Shown here: in pieces, positions 1 through 5,708 of the stretch
How the letters are laid out: each line of letters starts with the position of its first letter
Position numbering within the stretch: position 1 is the stretch's first letter
Source: Hyphomicrobiales bacterium
Lineage (GTDB): Bacteria; Pseudomonadota; Alphaproteobacteria; Rhizobiales; GCA-2746425
DNA: 6,067 nt
Assembly (NCBI GenBank): GCA_002746425.1
Contig: NVXB01000028.1
Location: 34,271-40,337 of the forward strand
Reading direction: 5' to 3'
Position numbers and translations under genes: made by a program
The notes under the pieces: generated by a model
The model's input: the letters and a program-made list of their open reading frames with translations, nothing else
Told to the model about the DNA's origin: nothing
Database searches by the model: none

Positions 1-492
1 GGCCTTGCCTCATACTTGCTCATTGGTTTCTGGTATAAAAAACCAGCGGCTAATGCGGCGGCCATGAAAGCCTTTATCGTCAACCGTGTCGGTGATTTTG
101 GCTTCCTTCTTGGCATTTTTGGTTTGTTCTGGGCAACTGGCTCCGTTAATTTGGATGCAGTCTTTGCCAGTGCCGATGCTCTTCAAAAACAATCTATTAA
201 CTTCGCTGGCATGGAGCTGGATGCAATCAACACGATTTGTATTTTGCTGTTCATGGGCGCCATGGGCAAATCAGCCCAATTTTTACTGCATACTTGGCTA
301 CCTGATGCGATGGAAGGCCCAACACCAGTATCTGCACTCATTCATGCTGCGACTATGGTGACGGCCGGAGTCTTTTTGGTCGCTCGCATGTCTCCGCTGT
401 TTGAATATGCACCAACCGCATTGCTTATCGTCACCTATGTAGGCAAGCCCTTTCTTCGGCGCTCTGGTCACAGGACTGGAACGTGGGTTTGA
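1..492 (+). CDS. nuoL: NADH-quinone oxidoreductase subunit L, internal fragment (truncated at both ends)
   Basis: NuoL is a membrane-arm, antiporter-like proton-pumping subunit of respiratory complex I. The reading frame is open from base 1 (GLASYLLIGFWY...), so the true start lies upstream. About 148 codons match the family, including NRVGDFGF and the highly conserved block GKSAQ...HTWLPDAMEGPTPVSALIHAATMVTAG. The Lys of GKSAQ (268-270) and the His of ALIHAAT (343-345) are the membrane-embedded residues used in proton transfer (Lys229 and His254 by E. coli numbering, from memory). The match ends after ...LLIVTYVG at 442-444, where family members continue into another helix. Instead there are 15 unrelated codons (KPFLRRSGHRTGTWV) and a stop at 490-492. 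These 15 codons are an out-of-frame reading of the adjoining lacI sequence. A full NuoL is above 600 residues, so this piece cannot be functional. No other nuo gene is present in the window. Confidence 0.93.
   Translation, partial: GLASYLLIGFWYKKPAANAAAMKAFIVNRVGDFGFLLGIFGLFWATGSVNLDAVFASADALQKQSINFAGMELDAINTICILLFMGAMGKSAQFLLHTWLPDAMEGPTPVSALIHAATMVTAGVFLVARMSPLFEYAPTALLIVTYVGKPFLRRSGHRTGTWV
440..448. other. Breakpoint joining nuoL to a headless lacI-family gene
   Basis: NuoL similarity in frame 1 is convincing through the Gly codon at 442-444. LacI-family similarity in frame 2 is convincing from the Ser codon at 446-448 (SPFFGALVTG, the conserved (N/S)PFF element). The breakpoint therefore lies within a few bases of 443-446. 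A TAG at 440-442 in the lacI frame rules out a translational fusion from upstream. No inverted repeat, target duplication, transposase remnant or tRNA is visible at the join, which fits illegitimate joining or a chimeric assembly better than insertion of a known mobile element. Confidence 0.85.
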
Positions 493-1279
493 GGCGGCAG
501 GATACCGCCTGATTGTTGCAAGTTCGCGGGAAAGTGAGGCTCGTGAAGCGGAACTTGTGACGCGGATGAACGATTGGCGGGTTGGCGGAGTAATACTTGC
601 TCCGGTCCGATCGCAGCGCGGGTCTGGAACCGAAATGTTGCGCGCTTTAGATATGCAGGCAGTTCTGATAGACCGCGTGTCGGCCGATGATCAATTCGAC
701 ACCGTCGTTGCCGACAACTATGCCGCATCGTCCTTTGTCGCTGACTACCTTCTCGATGCAGGGCACAAACACATTCTGCTCCACGGTGCCACACGGATTT
801 CCAAGGCTGTCCGAACGCGTGTAGACGGCTTCACAACTCGTGCTCTTGCGCTGCAGCCGGATATTCAGATTGACACTCTGTTTTCTGATGACGGCCTTGA
901 AGCCCAACGTGACTCTCTTAATCAATATTTCGACGCGCTCGAGAGTGATGGTCACCCGACCGCCGTCTTCTCCTTGTCGCAACGCTCCACACTTCTTGTT
1001 CTCTCGGAGTTGCGCAGGCGCGCGCTCCGCATCCCAGACGAAGTTGCGTTGATCGGATTCGATGACGTCGATTGGATGCATATCACATGGCCCTCTATCA
1101 CAGCAGTGGCACAGCCGGTTGCAGCCATGGCTGAGGCAGCAGTTGCCGCTCTACTTGCCCGTATTGAGGGGCAGAATTCGGGCGTCCCGGTCCAGCACCT
1201 TGAAGCCTGTACAATGCTTGTCCGTGAATCGGTCGAGCCGAATTTGTCACCGTCACGTCGGGCACATGGCGATGACTAA
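443..1279 (+). CDS. LacI/GalR-family transcriptional regulator lacking its N-terminal DNA-binding domain
   Basis: About 278 in-frame residues match the periplasmic-binding-protein-like effector domain of LacI-family repressors: SPFFGALVTGLERGFEAAGY at the start, WRVGGVILAP, a VLIDR element, DNYAASSFVADYLLDAGHKHI, R-x-R-x-x-GF, and near the end the typical IGFDDVDW followed by PSITAVAQPVAAMAEAAVAALL. Family members are about 330-350 residues. The missing 60-70 residues are the helix-turn-helix head and hinge, cut off at the breakpoint. No start codon exists at the join; the first in-frame ATG is at 557 and a GTG is at 548, and either would remove even more of the domain. As it stands the product could not bind an operator. 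It sits 34 nt upstream of the sugar-binding-protein gene on the same strand, so the intact gene was probably the local sugar-responsive repressor. Effector identity is not readable from the sequence. Confidence 0.88.
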   Translation, partial: ASPFFGALVTGLERGFEAAGYRLIVASSRESEAREAELVTRMNDWRVGGVILAPVRSQRGSGTEMLRALDMQAVLIDRVSADDQFDTVVADNYAASSFVADYLLDAGHKHILLHGATRISKAVRTRVDGFTTRALALQPDIQIDTLFSDDGLEAQRDSLNQYFDALESDGHPTAVFSLSQRSTLLVLSELRRRALRIPDEVALIGFDDVDWMHITWPSITAVAQPVAAMAEAAVAALLARIEGQNSGVPVQHLEACTMLVRESVEPNLSPSRRAHGDD

Positions 1280-1283
1280 CACT

Positions 1284-1299
1284 GAACACAAACGTTCAA
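1284..1299. promoter_or_regulatory. Candidate operator-like inverted repeat ahead of the binding-protein gene
   Basis: TGAACACAAACGTTCA is a 5-bp perfect inverted repeat (TGAAC/GTTCA) with a 6-nt spacer, lying just upstream of the Shine-Dalgarno of the binding-protein gene. It also contains AACGTT, similar to the CG-centred palindromes used by LacI-family regulators. However, the palindrome centred on CG covers only 6 bp and does not share a centre with the longer repeat. No convincing -35/-10 pair was found in the 34-nt gap or the end of lacI, so the site is only suggestive. Confidence 0.25.
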
Positions 1300-1303
1300 A
1301 CCT

Positions 1304-1310
1304 AGGAGGA
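1304..1310 (+). promoter_or_regulatory. Strong Shine-Dalgarno for the sugar-binding-protein gene
   Basis: AGGAGGA lies 3-4 nt upstream of ATG 1314 and is nearly a perfect complement to the 16S rRNA tail. It decides the start at 1314 over in-frame codons further upstream, which would read through the lacI 3' end and destroy the signal peptide. It is the strongest ribosome-binding site in the operon, consistent with the need for excess periplasmic binding protein. Confidence 0.85.
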
Positions 1311-1313
1311 AGC

Positions 1314-2291
1314 ATGTCCAATTTTGAAACTACTTTGAAACTCAGTGCCGCAGCTCTTGCCGCAATGCTGACCGTCTCACCTGCTCATGCAGATGGCGAA
1401 TACGGGATCTTAATGAAAACGCTCGCCAACCCATTTTGGGGTGCCATGGGCGAAGGTGTCGAGGAGGGCGCAAAAGCGGCTGGTGTTGAGTATTTTCTTC
1501 AAGCCGTCGAAAGTGATCAGGCTGCAGAAAACCAACTTAATGTCTGTAACACGATGCTTGAGCGCAACCCGGTCGCAATGATCACCGCGTCGATCAACTC
1601 GACCAACCTTTTGCCATGCCTCAAAAAAGCACAAAAAAATAACATCAAAGTGGTTGATCTTGACGGCAATCTCGACCCTGCAATTCTCAAGGCCGAAGGC
1701 ATCGAAATCGCATTCTCGATCGGTTCAGATAACGTGAAAGCCGGTGCTCAAGGTGCAGAATATATGGTCAAGGTTCTTGGTGCCAACGCCTCTGGTCCAG
1801 TACTGATTGTCGAGGGCTTGTCCGGCAACATTACTGGCGAGAAACGCACCCGTGGATTTGCGGAACGCTTGGCTGAACTGGCCCCAGGCCTCAAGATTGT
1901 TGCATCACTTCCTGGCGACTGGGATCGGGGTAAGGCTGCAAATATTACTAACGATATCCTGACCAGAAACCCTGATCTTGTCGGCATCTTTGCTGCCAAT
2001 GACGGAATGGCTTTGGGTGCGGTAGAGAGCGTCTTTGCTGCCGGAAAAGGTGGTGACGTTGTGATTATCGGCGTTGACGGTAACTCGGATGCCGTAAAGT
2101 CGATCAAACAAGGTCGCCTCACAGCTTCTGTGGCACAATTGCCCTATCTGGTTGGCAAGCAAGCGGTCGAAAACGTCAAGGCTGTCATTGGGGGTGGTAG
2201 CGTCGAAGCCAATGTGATCGTGCCGACGCTCGTTCTCACCAAAGAAGTGATGGACGCTGGCACAGAACCTTTGCTTGAGTTTGTCAAGTAA
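1314..2291 (+). CDS. Periplasmic sugar-binding protein of an ABC transporter (AlsB/RbsB-like)
   Basis: This 325-residue, full-length type-I periplasmic binding protein delivers a sugar to the permease encoded next. Residues 1-26 form a signal peptide with a hydrophobic core (LSAAALAAMLTVS) and a clear AHA|D cleavage site. The mature protein opens with EYGILMKTLANPFW, very like E. coli D-allose-binding protein AlsB (EYAVVLKTLSNPFW). Aligned by eye with RbsB/AlsB, likely ligand contacts are Lys35, Asn39, Trp42, Asp117, Arg180, Trp203 (in GDWDR, also in AlsB), Asn229 (AAND), Asp255 (GVDG) and Gln275. The spacing Trp203-Asn229-Asp255-Gln275 matches RbsB Phe164-Asn190-Asp215-Gln235 to within one residue. 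The residue after Asp117 is Gly, where RbsB has Arg90 and AlsB has Glu, so the pocket is not identical to either. Start chosen by the AGGAGGA site. It is the first complete gene of the operon and is followed by a strong hairpin. Substrate: probably a hexose or related monosaccharide; allose/allulose-type sugars are the leading guess. Confidence 0.9.
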   Translation: MSNFETTLKLSAAALAAMLTVSPAHADGEYGILMKTLANPFWGAMGEGVEEGAKAAGVEYFLQAVESDQAAENQLNVCNTMLERNPVAMITASINSTNLLPCLKKAQKNNIKVVDLDGNLDPAILKAEGIEIAFSIGSDNVKAGAQGAEYMVKVLGANASGPVLIVEGLSGNITGEKRTRGFAERLAELAPGLKIVASLPGDWDRGKAANITNDILTRNPDLVGIFAANDGMALGAVESVFAAGKGGDVVIIGVDGNSDAVKSIKQGRLTASVAQLPYLVGKQAVENVKAVIGGGSVEANVIVPTLVLTKEVMDAGTEPLLEFVK

Positions 2292-2310
2292 GCAGAAACA
2301 AACCTCCCAA

Positions 2311-2332
2311 GGTGGGGCCCCCGGGCCCTACC
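2311..2332 (+). promoter_or_regulatory. GC-rich intergenic hairpin between binding-protein and permease genes
   Basis: GGTGGGGCCC (2311-2320) can pair with GGGCCCTACC (2323-2332) over 9-10 bp with one G-U pair, leaving a CCCG tetraloop when the innermost pair is open. It starts 19 nt after the binding-protein stop. No U-run follows, so it is not a classical intrinsic terminator. It more likely protects the 3' end of the upstream message or partly attenuates transcription, as intergenic stem-loops do after other binding-protein genes (e.g. malE-malF). Confidence 0.6.
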
Positions 2333-2346
2333 GATTTATCAATCGG
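2331..2346 (+). promoter_or_regulatory. Second intergenic stem-loop, overlapping the first
   Basis: CCGATT (2331-2336) pairs with AATCGG (2341-2346) around a TATC tetraloop. Its left arm shares 2331-2332 with the right arm of the GC-rich hairpin, so the two compete at the boundary. In addition CAAGGT (2308-2313) is complementary to ACCTTG (2348-2353), which could enclose both as a basal stem, competing with the first 3 bp of the GC-rich stem. Nearly the whole gap between stop and next start is thus structured. Confidence 0.4.
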
Positions 2347-2372
2347 GACCTTGCAAACATAATGAGACACAG

Positions 2373-3380
2373 ATGACTTCACCCGACCCAAAAGCGATAG
2401 AATCCAAACAGAGCCCTTGGGCACGGGTTCAGGCAGCTTCAATCGAACAACTTCACATCAGGCTAGAAAGCCTGATCGTCCTGATCGCGCTGGCAACGTT
2501 AATGGCTATTTTGTCACCGTATTTTCTGTCGGTCAGCAATTTCATGAACATTCTGCTGGCAACTTCTACCATTGGTGTTTTGGCTATTGCTGCAACCTAT
2601 GTGCTTAGTTCAGGTGGACTCGATCTGTCTCTTGGTTCTGTGCTTGGACTTTCTGGTGTGGTCGGCGCAGCTGTTGCGGTCAATTTTGGCCTACCAACGC
2701 CCATTGCGGTACTCGCCACAATTGGTGCCGGTGCGGCAGCCGGATTTGTTAGCGGGCTTGTCATCACGCGCGCCTTTGTTCCGGCTTTTATTGTTACGCT
2801 GGGCATGCTGGGCATTGCCCGCGGTTTAGCGCTTGTTCTATCTGATGGACGAGTAATCTACGGGTTGCCTCCTGCCATGCTCTATCTTGGCCAAGGAAGG
2901 CCCTTCGGCATTCCAATGCCAGTGGTGATCTTCATTACTACGGCGATCATAATGCACATTATTTTAGCGTACACCCGCTACGGTCGCCACACGCTAGCTA
3001 TCGGCGACAATGAGAACGCTGCACGAACGGCTGGTATTAACATCGAGCGCCATCGTTTGTCTCTATATACTTTGTCAGGCGCACTGGCCGGGTTGGCGGG
3101 GTTGCTCTTTGCTACCCGGATCAATTCTGGCGACCCAACGGCTGGCCTCACCTATGAGTTAACGGCGATCACAGCTGCTATTATCGGCGGCACAAACCTA
3201 TTTGGCGGTCGAGGATCCATCCTAGGCACCATGATCGGCGCACTGATCATGGGTGTTCTGCAGAATGGATTAAACCTTCTTGCGGTGCAAAGTTACTACC
3301 AACAAATGGCGATTGGCAGCGTACTCATTCTAGCAGTATTTATTGATCAGTGGCAGGTCAGAAAGGAAAGCCGAGTATGA
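2373..3380 (+). CDS. Sugar ABC transporter permease (RbsC/BPD_transp_2 family)
   Basis: This 335-residue inner-membrane permease has the usual family length. After a polar cytoplasmic N-terminus (about 1-30), hydrophobic segments run roughly at 33-50, 57-79, 88-105, 110-131, 134-156, 180-200, 229-249, 264-300 and 310-325. Family signatures are SGGLDLSLGS (80-89), the cytoplasmic coupling-loop block GRHTLAIGDNENAARTAGI (204-222), and TAAIIGGTNLFGGRGSILGT (267-286) followed by GALIMGVLQNGLNLL. The protein would form a homodimer and contact the ATPase encoded next. Start ATG 2373 gives a normal N-terminus, but its ribosome-binding site is weak (only a GAG about 6 nt upstream), in contrast to the strong site of the preceding gene. 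Its stop overlaps the next start as ATGA (3377-3380), indicating translational coupling. Confidence 0.93.
   Translation: MTSPDPKAIESKQSPWARVQAASIEQLHIRLESLIVLIALATLMAILSPYFLSVSNFMNILLATSTIGVLAIAATYVLSSGGLDLSLGSVLGLSGVVGAAVAVNFGLPTPIAVLATIGAGAAAGFVSGLVITRAFVPAFIVTLGMLGIARGLALVLSDGRVIYGLPPAMLYLGQGRPFGIPMPVVIFITTAIIMHIILAYTRYGRHTLAIGDNENAARTAGINIERHRLSLYTLSGALAGLAGLLFATRINSGDPTAGLTYELTAITAAIIGGTNLFGGRGSILGTMIGALIMGVLQNGLNLLAVQSYYQQMAIGSVLILAVFIDQWQVRKESRV
3362..3370 (+). promoter_or_regulatory. Shine-Dalgarno inside the permease end, fixing the ATPase start
   Basis: AAAGGAAAG within the last permease codons lies 6 nt (9 nt from the AGGA core) before ATG 3377. It supports 3377 over the in-frame ATG at 3350, which would add nine residues of permease-overlapping sequence with no family match and no comparable site upstream. 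Confidence 0.6.
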
Positions 3381-4147
3381 CACTTCTAGATATTAGAGGC
3401 ATTTCAAAGAGCTTCGGCCCGGTTGATGTACTGCACGGGGTCGATCTGACACTAAATGCGGGCGAAGTTGTGGGACTGGTTGGCGACAATGGTGCCGGCA
3501 AGTCCACACTGATGAAAATCGTGACTGGCATGTACACCGCCAATACCGGCGAAATTAAACTTGACGGAGAATCAATTCTTAATTTCTCTCCCGGTGAGCG
3601 ACGTCAGAAGGGCATTGAGATGATTTACCAAGATCTCGCGCTTGCCCGTCAACAAGACGTTGCCGCAAATATCTTCCTCGGCCGTGAACCCACCCGCTCG
3701 ATCATGGGCATACGATTCGTAGATGGTTCAGCGATGAAACGGGATGCGCAAGCCATGATCGATAGGCTGGGTGCGCGGTTGCCTGCGATCAACCGACCTG
3801 TTGGTTCGTTCTCCGGTGGACAGCAGCAATCGGTCGCTATCGCCCGGGCGCTGACCTTTGACCCAAAGATCGTAATCATGGACGAACCAACTGCTGCTTT
3901 GGCTGTGCGCGAGGTCCAGGGTGTGCTTGATTTGATTGAGCAATTGAAGGCCGAAGGCATCGGAGTTATTCTGATTTCACATAGGCTCAATGACGTGCTT
4001 TCCGTTACTGATCGGATTGTCGTGTTGCGTCACGGACAGGCAGCAGCGAACCTTATTACATCTCAAACCAACATGATTGAAGTCGTTTCTGCCATCGTCG
4101 GCGGGGGTGACATGGATCACGCGGCCGCCCATGAGTTGAGAGGATAA
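3377..4147 (+). CDS. Sugar ABC transporter ATP-binding protein, single nucleotide-binding domain
   Basis: This 256-residue cytoplasmic ATPase powers the transporter. All motifs are present in order: Walker A GDNGAGKS (36-43), Q-loop Gln85 (MIYQDL), ABC signature FSGGQ (145-149), Walker B IVIMDE (165-170, catalytic Glu170), D-loop near 173-177, and H-switch His202 (ISHRL). RbsA, AlsA, MglA and XylG are about 500-residue tandem proteins whose second half often has degenerate sites. This one has a single competent domain, as in FrcA of rhizobial fructose transporters, and would work as a homodimer. The start at 3377 overlaps the permease stop (ATGA). The gene ends 7 nt before the epimerase start, and its last codons contain that gene's Shine-Dalgarno (GAGAGGA, 4138-4144). 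The last 15 or so residues (GGGDMDHAAAHELRG) are short and hydrophilic. Confidence 0.94.
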   Translation: MTLLDIRGISKSFGPVDVLHGVDLTLNAGEVVGLVGDNGAGKSTLMKIVTGMYTANTGEIKLDGESILNFSPGERRQKGIEMIYQDLALARQQDVAANIFLGREPTRSIMGIRFVDGSAMKRDAQAMIDRLGARLPAINRPVGSFSGGQQQSVAIARALTFDPKIVIMDEPTAALAVREVQGVLDLIEQLKAEGIGVILISHRLNDVLSVTDRIVVLRHGQAAANLITSQTNMIEVVSAIVGGGDMDHAAAHELRG

Positions 4148-4154
4148 AATTGCA

Positions 4155-5009
4155 ATGGCTAAACTTGGTCTCCACACATTTGCGGCTGCGCCGAAATGGG
4201 ACGTCACGACAATGCGTGCATTATTACCCAAATTCAATGAACACAAAGTGCGTGTTCTTGAAATCCCGTTGCTCGATCCATCAGAGATAGATGTGGACGA
4301 GACCCGAAGATTCCTTGAGGAGACGGGTATTGAGCCAGTTTGCTCATTGGGCCTGCCGCGCGAAATCGATGTGGTGGCCGACCCCGAGGCCGGACTCGCT
4401 TTTCTAGAACCCGCTTTTGACGTAACAGAGCGCATCGGCGCCTCTGCTTTGGCAGGGGTTACTTGCGGCAGCATTGGGAAGATATCCGGTGCGCGACGTA
4501 CTCAAGCTGAGATTGACGGCACCACACGCTTTATTGCGGCGACGGCTAGTCGGGCTAAAGCACATGGGCTGAAACTTGGGATTGAACCGTGTAATCGCTA
4601 CGAAACTCACATCATGAATACGGGTGCTGACGGTCGCCACTATTGCGAAGCGACAGGTGCAGAAAATGTGTTTATTCATCTGGACACCTATCACATGCAC
4701 ATAGAAGAGCAATCCTATGCTCAGGGCATTCGCGACTGTGGTCAATTCCTTGGATATGTACACCTTTCGGAATCCAATCGTGCTGCGCCAGGTCATGGAA
4801 CTGTCGATTTTGACGCCGTATTTACTGCTCTGGTCGAAGTCGGGTTTAACGGCATTACTACCCTTGAAAGCATGAACTACGTCCATCCGGCTATTGCCTC
4901 GGCGCTAGCAATTTGGCATGCCGTTGAGACCAACCCCGATGATGTTATTGATGTAGGCCTACCAGTTTTACATCGCGCTGCAGAAGCTGCGGGTTTTGTC
5001 TTTGACTAA
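4155..5009 (+). CDS. Sugar epimerase of the D-tagatose 3-epimerase / D-allulose 3-epimerase family (xylose-isomerase-like TIM barrel)
   Basis: This 284-residue cytoplasmic TIM barrel is expected to interconvert ketoses at C3 using a divalent metal (Mn2+ or Co2+ in characterised members). Compared from memory with Pseudomonas cichorii D-tagatose 3-epimerase, metal ligands and catalytic residues align at a constant offset of 8: Glu144/152 (GIEPCNRYE), Glu150/158, Asp177/185 (IHLDTYHMHIEE), His180/188, His203/211 (VHLSESNR), Arg209/217 and Glu238/246 (TTLESM). The full catalytic apparatus is present. Several substrate-side positions differ: His7 for Phe7, Ser64 for Cys66, Ile107 for Trp113 and Met240 for Phe248. 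Start ATG 4155 is preceded by GAGAGGA with about 10 nt spacing. The gene follows the ATPase by 7 nt, so it belongs to the transport operon and probably acts on the imported sugar or its ketose. Other xylose-isomerase-like proteins (IolE/IolI, hydroxypyruvate isomerase) are less likely given the HMxIEE and ExNR motifs. Confidence 0.85.
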   Translation: MAKLGLHTFAAAPKWDVTTMRALLPKFNEHKVRVLEIPLLDPSEIDVDETRRFLEETGIEPVCSLGLPREIDVVADPEAGLAFLEPAFDVTERIGASALAGVTCGSIGKISGARRTQAEIDGTTRFIAATASRAKAHGLKLGIEPCNRYETHIMNTGADGRHYCEATGAENVFIHLDTYHMHIEEQSYAQGIRDCGQFLGYVHLSESNRAAPGHGTVDFDAVFTALVEVGFNGITTLESMNYVHPAIASALAIWHAVETNPDDVIDVGLPVLHRAAEAAGFVFD

Positions 5010-5057
5010 TGCATGTAATATTCAGCGAATGAGCAGTCTCGGTAATGCACGAACGGA

Positions 5058-5708
5058 ATGGGTGTGGTGAGCACGCGGGAAGAACTCGTGTCACTTGAGT
5101 CCTTGACACATAAATTGCTGGCGCTCAAAATCTCAGGGCGCATGCTCGTTGGCATTGCCGGCCCGCCGGGCGTGGGGAAATCGACATGCGCCAAATCTTT
5201 GGAGGCAGGCCTTAATGCCAGCGTTGGCTGCAGTGCTGCAGTCTTTCCAATGGATGGATATCATTACGACGATGCTATTCTTGCAGAACGTGGTTTGCTG
5301 GGCCGCAAGGGGGCTGCTAACACATTTGATGTGGCTGGCTTTTGCCACATGCTGAAGCGCCTGAGGAAAAATGGCGAATTTGAGATCGCCGTACCAATTT
5401 TTGACCGAAAATTAGAGCTTTCACGCGCTGGTGCACGGATCATACCACAATCGGTGGATATTCTAATTGTTGAAGGAAATTATCTATTGCTAAACCAGCC
5501 TCCTTGGTGTGCTGTTATCCAGCATTTGGATGCGACTATCATGCTTTCTGCCTCAGAAACTACGCTACATGAGCGACTTGTTGAACGCTGGAAATCCTAT
5601 GGAATTCCCGAGGTGGAAATACCAGTTAGGGTGGAAGGAAATGACTTTCCGAACGGGCGGCTTGTTCTTTCCCAAAGTGTCGCAGCAGATTTTATCATTG
5701 CGACGTAA
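5058..5708 (+). CDS. Sugar kinase of the phosphoribulokinase/uridine kinase-like P-loop family (FrcK/YggC type)
   Basis: This 216-residue cytoplasmic P-loop kinase has the normal length for the family. Motifs in order: Walker A GPPGVGKST (35-43), FPMDGYHYDD (63-72) with the probable catalytic Asp66, RKGAANTFD (83-91), PIFDR (113-117), the Walker B-like strand ILIVEGNYLLL (135-145, Glu139), a lid with HERLVERW (171-178), and NDFPNGRLV (195-203). These fit the panK-like/uridine-kinase-like proteins such as E. coli YggC and rhizobial FrcK encoded beside the fructose ABC transporter. Substrate specificity of that group is poorly defined; a ketose or ketose derivative is inferred from context. It lies 48 nt after the epimerase and is the last gene of the operon. 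Start ATG 5058 is the first available in frame (TAA at 5043), but its Shine-Dalgarno is poor; GTG 5064 or 5067 are possible alternatives that leave the fold intact. It is not a PfkB or ROK sugar kinase. Confidence 0.82.
   Translation: MGVVSTREELVSLESLTHKLLALKISGRMLVGIAGPPGVGKSTCAKSLEAGLNASVGCSAAVFPMDGYHYDDAILAERGLLGRKGAANTFDVAGFCHMLKRLRKNGEFEIAVPIFDRKLELSRAGARIIPQSVDILIVEGNYLLLNQPPWCAVIQHLDATIMLSASETTLHERLVERWKSYGIPEVEIPVRVEGNDFPNGRLVLSQSVAADFIIAT

Noticed and set aside
443..1279. In-frame nuoL-lacI fusion protein
   Set aside because: The two genes are in different frames: nuoL frame hits TGA at 490-492, and the lacI frame has TAG at 440-442.
1062..1313. Extended start for the binding protein at ATG 1062
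   Set aside because: It would overlap the lacI reading frame over most of the extension and bury the clear signal peptide; the AGGAGGA site supports ATG 1314.
2362..2376. Four-codon mini-ORF (ATG AGA CAC AGA TGA) whose stop overlaps the permease start
   Set aside because: No Shine-Dalgarno precedes it and so short a frame is expected by chance; translational coupling is possible but unsupported.
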